From JAJPHW01 sp963771505 (lineage in GTDB: Bacteria; Acidobacteriota; Terriglobia; Terriglobales; Acidobacteriaceae): 64,000 bases of DNA. The translations under genes and the position numbers were made by a program. Position 1 is the stretch's first letter; the number at the start of each line of letters is the position of its first letter. The DNA lies in NCBI GenBank assembly GCA_963771505.1, contig CAVYTO010000001.1, positions 372,001 through 436,000 of the forward strand, written 5' to 3'. The notes beneath the pieces are model-generated. The model did no database searches. It saw nothing but the letters and a program-made list of their open reading frames with translations, and was not told the DNA's origin. Below, in pieces: positions 27,944 through 37,071 of the stretch.

Positions 27944-27973
27944 AATATATCAAGAGGTTTCTTGACCCGTCAA
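27944..27973 (-). promoter_or_regulatory. Sigma-70-type promoter of the rpsL operon
   Basis: On the minus strand TTGACG (plus 27968-27973) and TATATT (plus 27944-27949) are separated by 18 nt, a close match to the housekeeping consensus. Two inverted repeats overlap it: TTGAC-GG-GTCAA across the -35 box and TCAAGA-AACC-TCTTGA inside the spacer. These could be operator sites or chance. The promoter points at rpsL, with about 400 nt of leader. Confidence 0.65.
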
Positions 27974-28031
27974 ATGGTAAGGCTCTGAGAATTGCAGGAG
28001 CCAGTCGAGTGCAGCGTGAAACGCACGAGCC

Positions 28032-30929
28032 TTACTGAATTTTCGCATATTCCGCTTTTGCCTGCTTCAGCACAACTGCATCCGGGTCTGCGCCGTTCCA
28101 CAAAGCCAGAAAGTCTGAATATGCGGTCCGCGCTTTCGGCAGACCTTCTGGACTGTGCTCCGCGGCCTGAGCCAGGCTCCGGGCAAGTCCCACCTTAGCC
28201 ATAGCGCCCGTCCAGCAGTTCCAGACCATGCCACTGTGGCCAAGAATTTTTCGGAATTCCACCTCCGCGGCCTCCGGTTGCTTCAGCAACAGATATGCTT
28301 GTCCTCGAATGTACGGCGCGTAGAGACATGAAGAATTCTGCGTAAACGTGATCAACGCCAGTTCGAGCGGTTCGGCAACTTTCAAATCTTCAACGGCAGC
28401 AGCCGCGTCGTTGTGATCGAGAGCCAACTGCGCCCTGATGGTAGGCAGCCACAGTGATTGAATCTGCGTATCCAGCGGATACTTACTCTCCAGCGTCCGT
28501 GTGGCACCCTCCGCTCGCCGCGCGTCCCCGCTCAGGGCAAAGGCAAGAGCCGCTTCAATCTCGACTCCCGGACTGTCGGGCGAAAGCTTAACTGCATCTT
28601 CCGCAAGCTCGGGTGCCTTTGCGGAGTTGCCCATTCCTGCCTGGACTAGCGCCGCATTCGCCTGCCAGAGAGAGGCATTCTCGTTATTGTTGGCGCTCTT
28701 AGCGGCAGTAATGGCCTGTGCCGTAAGGTCGGCGGCTTTGCGCATTTCGCCGTGAAAGGCGGCCGCGTCAGCTTCAAGCGACAGCCCAAGGCTTCGGTAT
28801 TCCGGCCGCGCATTGAGTTCAGACAATTCCTTCGCGGCTGCGTCTGAGTCGCCGGTCAACATTTTCACCGCGTAAACATTCATCCGGAGGTTCGGATCGT
28901 CCAGCTTTCGCTGCTCGGCTGCGTTCAGAATTTTTTCGGCTTCCGGAATTCGCTGCAAAGCCATCAGTGTTGCGCCGAGGTTGATGTAGCCCACTACATT
29001 GTCTGGAGCGAGACGCAGGAATTCTCGATTCGATTCCAGGGCCTTGTCGTGTTGCCCCTGTTCCGACTGCGACATGGCCAAACTTCCGTAGGCAACATAA
29101 TCGTGCGGAAAATTGTCGACCCACTCCTGATAGGTCTGCGCGGCCCGATCCAACTCTCCGGTCACGTTGAGATAGTAATAGCCTGCAATTAGCAATTTCT
29201 CGCGCTCGCTGGTCCGCTCACGCAAGTCGAACGCTTTCTTGTAATACTCACGCGCTAGCGCTGGTTTCGCGATGTCGATGTAATTACTGGCAATGGCCCA
29301 ATAAGCGAGCGCGAAGTTAGGATCCAGCTCTATTGCGCGCAGACCGTGCGGAAGAGCGGCTGGCGCTCCCCGTTCACGCATCGCCTTATATTGCAGCGTG
29401 TATTCTTTGAGAGCTTCGATTGACGGCGTGGTCGCTTGTTCCAGTGGAACGTCGAATTTCTGAACAGTGACGAGCGACTCGCCGAGGCTGTGGCGCAGAT
29501 TGCTGGCCGCGTCGCTTAAGGCAGGCAGGACTTTCTCTTTCGATGGGGCTGTGACCTGCTGCTGCGCGAGCACGCGACCGTTATTGCATTCGATTGCTTT
29601 CAACCCGATTACGTAGTCGTTGCCGAGACTGGCGATCGCGCTAGAGATATAAGCGGTGGCACCGATGCGCTGGCATACTTCACGAGCCAGGGCGGGAACG
29701 AGCGGCGTATCGGCGGCGCGCGTCATATGATTCAGCGCATCTCCAACTTGATCTTCAGAAACAATGTTTAGGAATGGCGATTGCAGCAACGCCATGCTGA
29801 GAGCTTGACTCAGGGCTCCATCGAAAACCGGGTCTCCGGTGGAATTCTCGAAGTTTGCCAACACGATTGCATCCTTTGCCTCGAGCTTCTGCGGGCGATG
29901 CAGCCGGTAATAGACCCCAGCTGCCAGGATTAAGGCGAGCACGATGCCGCCGAATGCTAAGGCAGCGAGCTTTCGACCATCGAATTTTTTTTGCGCCGTC
30001 GAAGGTTCGGATCTTGCAGGTGTGCGTGTCCCCTGCGAAGTCTTGTTCCCCGTTGACCACGACGTGTGCGAGCTCGTGTCGCGCCGTAGTCGCTGCAGGT
30101 CGCTTCGCATTTCCGCTGCAGACTGATAGCGCAGATCTCGGTCTTTCTCCAAAGCTTTATTGATGATGCGTTCGAGTTCAACCGGGGCTTGCGGGTTAAG
30201 GTAGACCGGCGCCACCGGGGCTCCGTGCAAAATCCCATCAAAGATTGCCGCCGACGTGGCCCCGGAAAAAGCCGACCTTCCCGTGGTCATCTCATAGAGC
30301 ACCACTCCGAAGCTAAAAAGATCGGTGCGCGGGTCGAGCGGCCGCCCCAGCGCTTGTTCCGGCGACATATACGACACGGTGCCGACCGCGCCGCCAGGAG
30401 CGGTCAAGCCGCTTGGGTCGTCACTTTGCGTGGCTCCGGAACCGCCCAGGTCGCGATCGGCGATGATTTTCGCCAGGCCAAAATCCATGACTTTGGCATG
30501 ACCTCGCTTTGTAACGAAGATGTTCGACGGTTTGATGTCGCGGTGAATGATGCCTTCGCCGTGGGCGGCATCCAGGGCGTCGGCTATCTCGATTGCGAGG
30601 CCCAGGGCGAGATCGGTATCGACGGGGCGGCCTGCGATGCGGTGGCTCAGAGTGAGGCCTTCGAGGAACTCCATCGCAATGAACGAGCGGCCGTCTTGTT
30701 CACCGATTTCGTAGATTGTGCAAATGTTCGGATGATTCAGCGCCGACGACGAAATCGCCTCTCGCTGAAACCGCACCAACGCCGAAGCGTTGCGGGCGAC
30801 ATCATCTGGCAGAAACTTGAGCGCCACGAAGCGCCGCAGGTTGGTGTCTTCCGCCTTGTAGACGACGCCCATCCCGCCTGCGCCGATCTTTTCAAGGATG
30901 CGGTAATGCGTGATGGTTTGACCGATCAT
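28032..30929 (-). CDS. Ser/Thr protein kinase with TPR C-terminal half
   Basis: 965-residue receptor-like kinase. The N-terminal Hanks kinase domain (about residues 8-290) has the glycine loop KIGAGGMGVVY, the Lys38 in VALKFL, HRDIKPSN at 129-136 and DFG at 149-151. A hydrophobic segment near residues 325-347 (LAALAFGGIVLALILAAGVYY) should cross the membrane. The part after it starts with a domain having FENSTGDPVFDGALSQALS and then a long alpha-helical TPR region to the end. Such kinase-TPR proteins are common in Acidobacteria. The target is unknown. The gene is alone on its transcript, between cca and the str promoter. Confidence 0.93.
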   Translation of the reverse strand: MIGQTITHYRILEKIGAGGMGVVYKAEDTNLRRFVALKFLPDDVARNASALVRFQREAISSSALNHPNICTIYEIGEQDGRSFIAMEFLEGLTLSHRIAGRPVDTDLALGLAIEIADALDAAHGEGIIHRDIKPSNIFVTKRGHAKVMDFGLAKIIADRDLGGSGATQSDDPSGLTAPGGAVGTVSYMSPEQALGRPLDPRTDLFSFGVVLYEMTTGRSAFSGATSAAIFDGILHGAPVAPVYLNPQAPVELERIINKALEKDRDLRYQSAAEMRSDLQRLRRDTSSHTSWSTGNKTSQGTRTPARSEPSTAQKKFDGRKLAALAFGGIVLALILAAGVYYRLHRPQKLEAKDAIVLANFENSTGDPVFDGALSQALSMALLQSPFLNIVSEDQVGDALNHMTRAADTPLVPALAREVCQRIGATAYISSAIASLGNDYVIGLKAIECNNGRVLAQQQVTAPSKEKVLPALSDAASNLRHSLGESLVTVQKFDVPLEQATTPSIEALKEYTLQYKAMRERGAPAALPHGLRAIELDPNFALAYWAIASNYIDIAKPALAREYYKKAFDLRERTSEREKLLIAGYYYLNVTGELDRAAQTYQEWVDNFPHDYVAYGSLAMSQSEQGQHDKALESNREFLRLAPDNVVGYINLGATLMALQRIPEAEKILNAAEQRKLDDPNLRMNVYAVKMLTGDSDAAAKELSELNARPEYRSLGLSLEADAAAFHGEMRKAADLTAQAITAAKSANNNENASLWQANAALVQAGMGNSAKAPELAEDAVKLSPDSPGVEIEAALAFALSGDARRAEGATRTLESKYPLDTQIQSLWLPTIRAQLALDHNDAAAAVEDLKVAEPLELALITFTQNSSCLYAPYIRGQAYLLLKQPEAAEVEFRKILGHSGMVWNCWTGAMAKVGLARSLAQAAEHSPEGLPKARTAYSDFLALWNGADPDAVVLKQAKAEYAKIQ

Positions 30930-31062
30930 GTGTGGCGCATTGGAACCGATTCGGCTTTGCAGTTTACTCCAGCGAAGCGAGAACTCGTAAAGGCTGTCTG
31001 ATTGCGATTTCGGAAAGCGAGTTCACGGCGCCACTGTATCTGCACCCGGTTCTTACTCCTTA

Positions 31063-32382
31063 TCAAAGATTAAATTTTTGGCTTGCCCAGCGTAGAGCTT
31101 CCTCACGGTCGTGCAGTCGCCCGTCGAGTTGCTCGTCTTCAATTGAAGACAATATCTCCTTGAACCGAGGGCTTGGAGAAAGGCCTAGCGCAATCAGATC
31201 ATCACCGTTGACCAGCGGTGCAGGGCGAATCGCTTCGGCTGGCAACGATCTCATCCGTTCGCGGACGAAGTCATAAGAGCCAAGCCCACCAAAGCTGGCC
31301 AGGCAGTCTAGGCGATGTAAGTCCAGATGCTGATCAAAATCCGGCAGCCGGATAAAGCGTTTGAAGGTAGAGTCTTTCATCCGCTTGGCGTCGGCGAAGC
31401 GCATGTGGTTCTTGATCAATGCGACTACCTGCTTCGCATCGTCTCCTGAGAAGCGAAATCTCCGGCAGATTTCCTCCGCCATTTTCTCGCCGACTTCCAC
31501 GTGCCCATCGAAGCGGATTCGGTCCGGCGCAACGCGAAACGTCGCTGGCTTGCCGACATCATGTAACAGCGCACCCCAGGCGAGGGTAGAAGGCGTCGGC
31601 TGCGGCAATTTGTCGAGGAGAAGCAGCGTATGTACGAAAACGTCGCCTTCCGGATGAAATTCCGGCGGCTGCGCCACGCCCTTCATGGCCGCAATTTCCG
31701 GCAGCACTTGCTTGAGCAGATCAGTCTCATCAAGCAGCAGGAATGCTCGCTTCGCCTGCCCTTCGGTGAGCATTTTGGTCAATTCGTCTCGCAGACGTTC
31801 CGGAGAAACCTGGTTGATCTGCGAAGCCTGGTGACGGATCGCCGCCATCGTTGAAGGTTCAAGAGCGAACTTGAACCGCGCCGCAAGTCGGACGGCGCGC
31901 ATCATTCGCAACTTGTCTTCCGCAAAGCGCTGTCCCGGATTGCCGATGGCTCGAACGACGCCGTGCTGCAGATCGGTTTGTCCGCCGACGTAATCGAGTA
32001 CCTGGTTCGCGACTGGATCGAGCATCATCCCGTTAATCGTGAAGTCGCGACGCTGCACATCTTCGCGTGGGTCAGTGGTGAAACGGACTTCGTCGGGACG
32101 GCGACCGTCGGTATAACCGAGGTCGGACCGGAAGGTGGCCACTTCTACAACGTCGCTGCTATTTTCCTTGGAGGGAACCAGCACAACGCCGAACCGCGAC
32201 CCTACATCGTAGGTTTGCGGAAAAATCTGCATGACTTCTGCCGGGGTGGCGCTGGTGGAAATGTCGTAGTCTGCTGGCTCGTGCCCAAGCAGCAGGTCGC
32301 GCACACATCCGCCGACCAAATACGCTTGATGCCCCTGCTGCCGCAGGTCGCTGACAACCGAGATGGCGAATTCTTTCAACAC
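31063..32382 (-). CDS. cca: CCA tRNA nucleotidyltransferase / poly(A) polymerase-type protein
   Basis: Class II nucleotidyltransferase that completes or repairs the tRNA CCA end, or adds poly(A). The head has YLVGGCVRDLLLG near residue 21 and the metal-binding DYD at 38-40, followed by RRDFTINGMMLDP and the RFAEDKLRMMRAVRLAARF conserved region. A C-terminal HD domain (GALLHDVGKPATF, plus DGHVEVGEKMAEEI) is present, as in the type with extra phosphohydrolase activity. The length is 439. CCA-adding and poly(A) polymerase functions are hard to tell apart by eye. It lies 89 nt after hemG. Confidence 0.85.
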   Translation of the reverse strand: MLKEFAISVVSDLRQQGHQAYLVGGCVRDLLLGHEPADYDISTSATPAEVMQIFPQTYDVGSRFGVVLVPSKENSSDVVEVATFRSDLGYTDGRRPDEVRFTTDPREDVQRRDFTINGMMLDPVANQVLDYVGGQTDLQHGVVRAIGNPGQRFAEDKLRMMRAVRLAARFKFALEPSTMAAIRHQASQINQVSPERLRDELTKMLTEGQAKRAFLLLDETDLLKQVLPEIAAMKGVAQPPEFHPEGDVFVHTLLLLDKLPQPTPSTLAWGALLHDVGKPATFRVAPDRIRFDGHVEVGEKMAEEICRRFRFSGDDAKQVVALIKNHMRFADAKRMKDSTFKRFIRLPDFDQHLDLHRLDCLASFGGLGSYDFVRERMRSLPAEAIRPAPLVNGDDLIALGLSPSPRFKEILSSIEDEQLDGRLHDREEALRWASQKFNL

Positions 32383-32471
32383 TCGAAGCGCGGACCTTCA
32401 TCCACGCTACCACGCGCTGCTGTCAAATCATGCGGCGCTCGCGGCGCATGATTCATGTGCGTCGAAGGACG

Positions 32472-33884
32472 TCAGTGCGAAGTGGCCGCGGTGACGCCTG
32501 CGTCCGCGAGGGCCTGATCGGCGGCATTGCGCCCGGACCGAATGCAGTCAGAAATCCCGATGCCTTGATAGGCATTGCCTGCGAGGTATAACCCAGGGCA
32601 GGCTTTCAAAAGGGATTGGATTTTTTCGAGGCGTTCGCGATGCCCGACTGAGTATTGTGCCATGGCTTTTCTCCATCGGTTTACGCGCACTCCCCCCGGC
32701 GCGGCGGATACACCAAGAATACTCTTCAATTCTGATCGGACGACTTCAACAATGGCATCGTCGGTCAAATCGAGAAGAGATTCTCCGCTGGTTCCGCCCA
32801 GAAAACAACGCAGAAGAGCGCGATCTTCCGGCGCGCGGTGGGGAAATTTGTTGTGAACGAAAGTTGCCGCCATCAAGCGTAATCCCTGATTTCTGGGAAC
32901 GAGAAAACCGAAACCAGGAGGAAGGGACGCTCTTACTTCTGCGTCGTATGTCAACCCGACGGTGATCGAGGACGTGTAAGGTATGCTGGCCAACTCTTCC
33001 GCAAGACGTGGGCTGTTAGGGCCGACTAATGCTGCCGAAGCCCATCCGGGCAGGGCCAAGATAATGGAGTCGGATTCAAATGGCTGCGAGTCGGAGTGAA
33101 CAATCCAACCACGGTCGGTCGGATCGATCGCACGCACGGGGCAATTGAGGTGAAGAGATTCGGAATCGAGACTTGACGCGAGGGCATCGGGCAAAGTCTG
33201 CATGCCATCCCTCATAGTTGTGAAGATTGAGACTGCGTTATTTCTCCGAGGCCCATGCAGTCGTGTGAATACCATGGCTCTACCCAAGCTTCCGAATCTC
33301 GCTTCCATTTCCACGAAACGCGGCAAGATCGATTGCACGCTTAGACTTTTTGCTTCTCCACCGTAAACTCCGGATAGAAGTGGATCAGCCAATCGCTCGA
33401 CCATCTCCGGACCGTAGTGCCGCTCGATGAAGCTGGCAACAGATTCGTCTCCCGTTGTCCTGCGGCGAGACTGAAACCACTCGGCAGCAATTTTGATTTT
33501 TGTGCCAAACGAAAATAGAGGAGAGACCGCGGCCGCAGCAAAATTGGTCGGCACCATAAACATAAGGCCGTCGGGCAGCGGGACGAGCTTGCCCTTGACC
33601 AGAATGTAAGTTTTGCGGTCTTTGTCGTTCGAGCCGATCAGTTGATCGCCGATTCCCAGCTCTCGGCAAAGATCGGCGGCGGCCTTTTTTTCGCTGAGGA
33701 AGGAATCGGGACCGGCCTCGAGCAAGCAATCATCCAGAGTTTCGGTCCGCAGAACCCCACCGCAACCCGAACCTGACTCAAAAAGCGAATAAGTGACGGG
33801 AACCCCCGCGAGACGCTGCTTCTCGATCGTGTAAGCGGCTGAAAGGCCTGAAATGCCTCCACCGATGATGGCAATACGCTTCAT
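32472..33884 (-). CDS. hemG: Protoporphyrinogen oxidase, oxygen-dependent type
   Basis: FAD enzyme that oxidises protoporphyrinogen IX to protoporphyrin IX. The dinucleotide-binding motif is IIGGGISGLSAAY near residues 6-18. Segments typical of the HemY/PPOX group include EAGPDSFLSEKKAA, ERHYGPEMVERLADPLLSGVYGGEAKSL and the C-terminal GLYLAGNAYQGIGISDCIRSG. The 470 residues are normal. It starts 33 nt after hemE, so the two heme genes form one unit. The symbol hemG is used here for the activity; the structural type is HemY-like. Confidence 0.88.
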   Translation of the reverse strand: MKRIAIIGGGISGLSAAYTIEKQRLAGVPVTYSLFESGSGCGGVLRTETLDDCLLEAGPDSFLSEKKAAADLCRELGIGDQLIGSNDKDRKTYILVKGKLVPLPDGLMFMVPTNFAAAAVSPLFSFGTKIKIAAEWFQSRRRTTGDESVASFIERHYGPEMVERLADPLLSGVYGGEAKSLSVQSILPRFVEMEARFGSLGRAMVFTRLHGPRRNNAVSIFTTMRDGMQTLPDALASSLDSESLHLNCPVRAIDPTDRGWIVHSDSQPFESDSIILALPGWASAALVGPNSPRLAEELASIPYTSSITVGLTYDAEVRASLPPGFGFLVPRNQGLRLMAATFVHNKFPHRAPEDRALLRCFLGGTSGESLLDLTDDAIVEVVRSELKSILGVSAAPGGVRVNRWRKAMAQYSVGHRERLEKIQSLLKACPGLYLAGNAYQGIGISDCIRSGRNAADQALADAGVTAATSH

Positions 33885-33917
33885 GGCACCTAGAAGAAAT
33901 TGATTTCAGGCATCGCG

Positions 33918-34964
33918 TCAGGACTTCGATAACGCCGCGGATTCCTGCTTCACGAATTCGGTCAGCCTCTTTACGTTCTCTACCGGAGTTTCCGGCAGGA
34001 TGCCGTGACCAAGATTAAAGATGTGTCCGGGCCGTCTGTTAGCGCGGCGCAGAATGTCTTCAGCCCTGGGCTGAATATCTTTCCAGCCCGCGAACAATAA
34101 AACGGGATCCAGATTACCCTGCACGCCCACGCCCGCTCCGAGCCGGCTCCAACCCTCGTCCAATGGGATTCGCCAGTCCAGGCCGACAACGTCAGCTCCT
34201 GTTTCTTTCATCGACGGCAGCAATGTCGCGCTGTCGGTGCCGAAATAAATTACGGGCACGCCGGTCGCTTGAAGCGACTTAATCAGGCGTGTCGTGTGCG
34301 GCAAAACGTATCTCCGGTAGTCGTCGACGCTCAGGCAACCAACCCAACTGTCAAACACCTGGATCACGTCCGCGCCGGCGCGGACTTGTTGAATTGAGTA
34401 TTCGGAAGTCACCGCCACAAGTTTGGAGAGAAGCTGGTCCCATGCAGAAGGCTGGGTGTACATCAATTTCTTGGCATGAATGTAATTGCGCGAACCTCCG
34501 CCTTCGATCATGTAGCTGGCAAGAGTGAACGGAGCGCCACAAAATCCGATTACCGGCAGGCGGTCTGCGAAGTGTTTCGCGACGCTTGCCACTGCTTCGG
34601 CGACGTAGCCTAGATCGTCAGCTCGGTCGGTCCGCAATCCGTCAATATCTTCTGCCGTCCGCAGGGGCTTTTCAATCACAGGCCCTTCGCCGGGCGAAAA
34701 ATGAAATGGAAGCCCCATGACCTCTAGAGGCAGCAGCAGGTCGGCAAAAATGATAGCGGCGTCTACACCCAGGATTTCAGCGGCTGTAATGGTTACATCC
34801 GCTGCCACTTTCGGATGCTTGCAAATCTCGACCAGGGAATATTGCTTACGCACCGCACGATATTCAGGCATGTAACGGCCCGCCTGGCGCATGAACCAGA
34901 CCGGGGTACGTTCGACGGGCAGGCAGCGGCAGGCGCGCACAAACAGAGAATTGGGAGCTGACAT
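33918..34964 (-). CDS. hemE: Uroporphyrinogen decarboxylase
   Basis: Converts uroporphyrinogen III to coproporphyrinogen III. The start was set at the ATG at 34964, which gives the conserved N-terminus LPVERTPVWFMRQAGRYMPEYRAVR; a longer frame would run into the response-regulator gene. Further motifs are FCGAPFTLASYMIEGGGSRNY, VFDSWVGCLS, GVPVIYFGTDS and the late HGILPETPVENVKRLTEFVKQ. The 348 residues match the family. It is followed by the PPOX gene. Confidence 0.95.
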   Translation of the reverse strand: MSAPNSLFVRACRCLPVERTPVWFMRQAGRYMPEYRAVRKQYSLVEICKHPKVAADVTITAAEILGVDAAIIFADLLLPLEVMGLPFHFSPGEGPVIEKPLRTAEDIDGLRTDRADDLGYVAEAVASVAKHFADRLPVIGFCGAPFTLASYMIEGGGSRNYIHAKKLMYTQPSAWDQLLSKLVAVTSEYSIQQVRAGADVIQVFDSWVGCLSVDDYRRYVLPHTTRLIKSLQATGVPVIYFGTDSATLLPSMKETGADVVGLDWRIPLDEGWSRLGAGVGVQGNLDPVLLFAGWKDIQPRAEDILRRANRRPGHIFNLGHGILPETPVENVKRLTEFVKQESAALSKS

Positions 34965-35002
34965 TAAATAACAATGTAGCATTCGAGCCGCGCTGGGTGC
35001 GG

Positions 35003-35761
35003 CTACTTGGGAGCGTCGAAGCGATAGCCGATGCCGCGGACAGTCTTGAGGTAAAACGGGTTCTCTGCGTCTGGCTCGATCTTTTCCCGCAGACGCCTGA
35101 CGTAAACGTCCACCGATCGGGGAGTTACGAACGAACCTTCTGACCATACCGCATCCAACAATTGATCGCGGGTGAAAACCCGAGAGCTGTGTCGCGCGAG
35201 ATAATCAAGCAGACGGAATTCTCTTGTTGTAGTCGATACAATCTCGCCATCGACTTTCAGAATCATCGAAGCGGCATCTATCTCGAGAGTGCCAACTCTC
35301 AGCGGCGCGTCCTGCGACGACTCGATCGTTCGCCGCAAAACTGCACGGACTCGCGCGATCAGTTCTCGGGGACTGAAAGGCTTCGTCACGTAATCGTCGC
35401 CGCCAAGCTCCAATCCGCGCACCCGGTCACTCTCACCGGCCTTGGCCGTCAGAAAAATAATGTGCGTTCCCGATAGTGGAAGGTTTCTGCGGATGTGCCG
35501 GCAAAGCTCCAAGCCATCGCTGCCGGGGATCATGACGTCAAGCAGAAACAATGCCGGTTGCTCGGCTGTGGCCTGATCGATAACGTCGGTGGAACCGGAG
35601 AACCAGCGCGTCGAGTAGCCGTTATTGTCGAGGTGAAAACAGATGAGCCGGGCGATATCGGAGTCATCCTCGACCACATAGATCAAGGGCTTACTGGCGG
35701 CACCTTCGGGCGATCTGTGGTCCGAATAAAATTGAGTTTGCGTACTGAGAGTCAACGGCAC
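35003..35761 (-). CDS. OmpR/PhoB-type response regulator
   Basis: Two-domain regulator. The receiver domain has the acidic pair EDD at 31-33, phosphoacceptor Asp75 in LFLLDVMIPG, a Thr in LTAKAGE and Lys in DYVTKPFSP. The winged-helix DNA-binding domain includes TREFRLLDYLARHSSRVFTRDQLLDAVW and VDVYVRRLREKIEPDAENPFYLKTVRGIGYRF. No sensor kinase lies next to it, so it is an orphan in this window. It is divergent from the export operon; its stop is 38 nt before hemE, so it may also be co-transcribed with hemE and hemG. Confidence 0.93.
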   Translation of the reverse strand: MPLTLSTQTQFYSDHRSPEGAASKPLIYVVEDDSDIARLICFHLDNNGYSTRWFSGSTDVIDQATAEQPALFLLDVMIPGSDGLELCRHIRRNLPLSGTHIIFLTAKAGESDRVRGLELGGDDYVTKPFSPRELIARVRAVLRRTIESSQDAPLRVGTLEIDAASMILKVDGEIVSTTTREFRLLDYLARHSSRVFTRDQLLDAVWSEGSFVTPRSVDVYVRRLREKIEPDAENPFYLKTVRGIGYRFDAPK

Positions 35762-35788
35762 CGATCCTGACTAGGCGATGGCACAGTT

Positions 35789-35809
35789 TGCAGGATGCAG
35801 GTTGCAGAG
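35789..35809. promoter_or_regulatory. Three heptad direct repeats in the regulator/exporter divergent gap
   Basis: TGCAGGA, TGCAGGT and TGCAGAG follow each other with a 7-bp period. They lie close to the regulator start on the shared 215-bp gap. OmpR-family regulators bind direct repeats, usually with an 11-bp spacing, so the link is suggestive only. Confidence 0.35.
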
Positions 35810-35895
35810 GCATTGCGGCGGTGTTAAAGGCGCGTGAATTTTGCTCGACTCCAACTCGGCGGCCATTCCGACCGCAGTCTGCGCTCGATCCTGTT

Positions 35896-35911
35896 GTTGG
35901 CAACCCAACAC
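35896..35911. promoter_or_regulatory. 16-bp palindrome upstream of the export operon
   Basis: TGTTGG-CAAC-CCAACA is a perfect 6-bp inverted repeat around a 4-nt centre, located 65 bp before the HlyD start. Such a site could bind a dimeric regulator. No clear -35/-10 pair was identified around it. Confidence 0.4.
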
Positions 35912-35976
35912 CGCGCTGGAAAGAGCGAGTGGCCTCCATGAGAGATAATTAGCAAACAGCTTCCATACGAGGGTGA

Positions 35977-37071
35977 ATGAACGCCAGAAATAAGTTTTTA
36001 ATTCTGATCGGAATTATTGCGGTCATTTCGCTGGTTTACTTCTTGGTTTCGAGTCCGTTGTCCCGAGACCTCGTACTGATTGGCACAGTGGACGCGAATC
36101 AGGTAATCGTGAGTCCGCAAGTGCAAGGCCGCATCGTCAAGCTTTTTGTCGACGAAGGCACGCAAGTGAAGCAGGGCGATCCAATTGCGGTGCTGGATGC
36201 ATCGGAGTTGCAGGCGGAGGACTCCGCGGCGGCCGCGACGATTAACAGCATGAAGTATAAAGTCGCGGAGAGCCAAGCCACTTTGCAGGCAACCGAAGGA
36301 ACCACAACCAGCGCAATCGCGAACGCTCAAGCGCGTTTATCGTCCGCGAGAGCACAACTGCAACAGGCTGAAGCAAACCTGCAAAGGACGGAGAGCGATA
36401 GCCGCCGCACTATAGCACTTGCCCAGCAGGGCGTGGCTTCCGACCAGGACCGGGTTCAGGCCGAAAGCAATCTCACGGCGCAACAAGCGACGGTGAAGTC
36501 GCTGAAAGATCAAATTGCAGCGTCGGAAGCGGATTTGAACACAGCGGTTGCAAACCGGAATCAAGCAAAAGCCGCACTTGGCACGATGCAGTCGAATCAG
36601 GGCCAGCTCGTCAACGCCGAAGCCCTGCGAAAACAATCTCAGGTGCGACTCGGTTATACCGACATCGTTGCCCCAGTCACCGGCACTGTTTCTGTCCGCG
36701 CCGCGCGGCAAGGTGAAGTTTTGTCACCCGGTCAGCCGATCGTGACCATCGTCGATTTTACGGATACCTGGGTGAGGGCGGCGATCCCTGAAAGCGATGC
36801 AGATCACATTGGCATCGGCGACGTGCTGCGAATTCGCTTGCCGGGCGGCACAACGACTTCTGGCAAAGTTTTCTACAAGGCTCCGGAAGCCGATTTCGCC
36901 ACGCAGCGTGACGTCAGCCGCCGGAAGCGAGACATTCGCACCATCGTGCTCAAGGTCCGCCTCGACAATCCCAACGACGCATATGTTCCGGGGATGACGG
37001 CGGAAGTCTTGGTTTCGCAATACCAAGCCAAGGGCCCGAACAAGAGCCAGAGCGCGGCAGGCCAGCCTTGA
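35977..37071 (+). CDS. HlyD-family membrane fusion protein
   Basis: Periplasmic adaptor of an export system. It has one N-terminal membrane anchor (residues 7-25, ILIGIIAVISLVYFLV), the lipoyl-type domain (VDANQVIVSPQVQGRIVKLFVDEGTQVKQGDPI), a long Ala/Gln-rich coiled-coil hairpin between about residues 75 and 215, and the second lipoyl half (YTDIVAPVTGTVSVRAARQGEVLSPGQPI). The length is 364. It overlaps the following ATPase gene by 4 nt (TTGA). It probably works with the downstream ABC transporter; no outer-membrane partner is in the window. Confidence 0.93.
   Translation: MNARNKFLILIGIIAVISLVYFLVSSPLSRDLVLIGTVDANQVIVSPQVQGRIVKLFVDEGTQVKQGDPIAVLDASELQAEDSAAAATINSMKYKVAESQATLQATEGTTTSAIANAQARLSSARAQLQQAEANLQRTESDSRRTIALAQQGVASDQDRVQAESNLTAQQATVKSLKDQIAASEADLNTAVANRNQAKAALGTMQSNQGQLVNAEALRKQSQVRLGYTDIVAPVTGTVSVRAARQGEVLSPGQPIVTIVDFTDTWVRAAIPESDADHIGIGDVLRIRLPGGTTTSGKVFYKAPEADFATQRDVSRRKRDIRTIVLKVRLDNPNDAYVPGMTAEVLVSQYQAKGPNKSQSAAGQP

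Noticed and set aside
30189..31001. A 270-codon plus-strand frame opposite the kinase gene
   Set aside because: Antisense to the conserved kinase domain, no start signal and no protein-like features.
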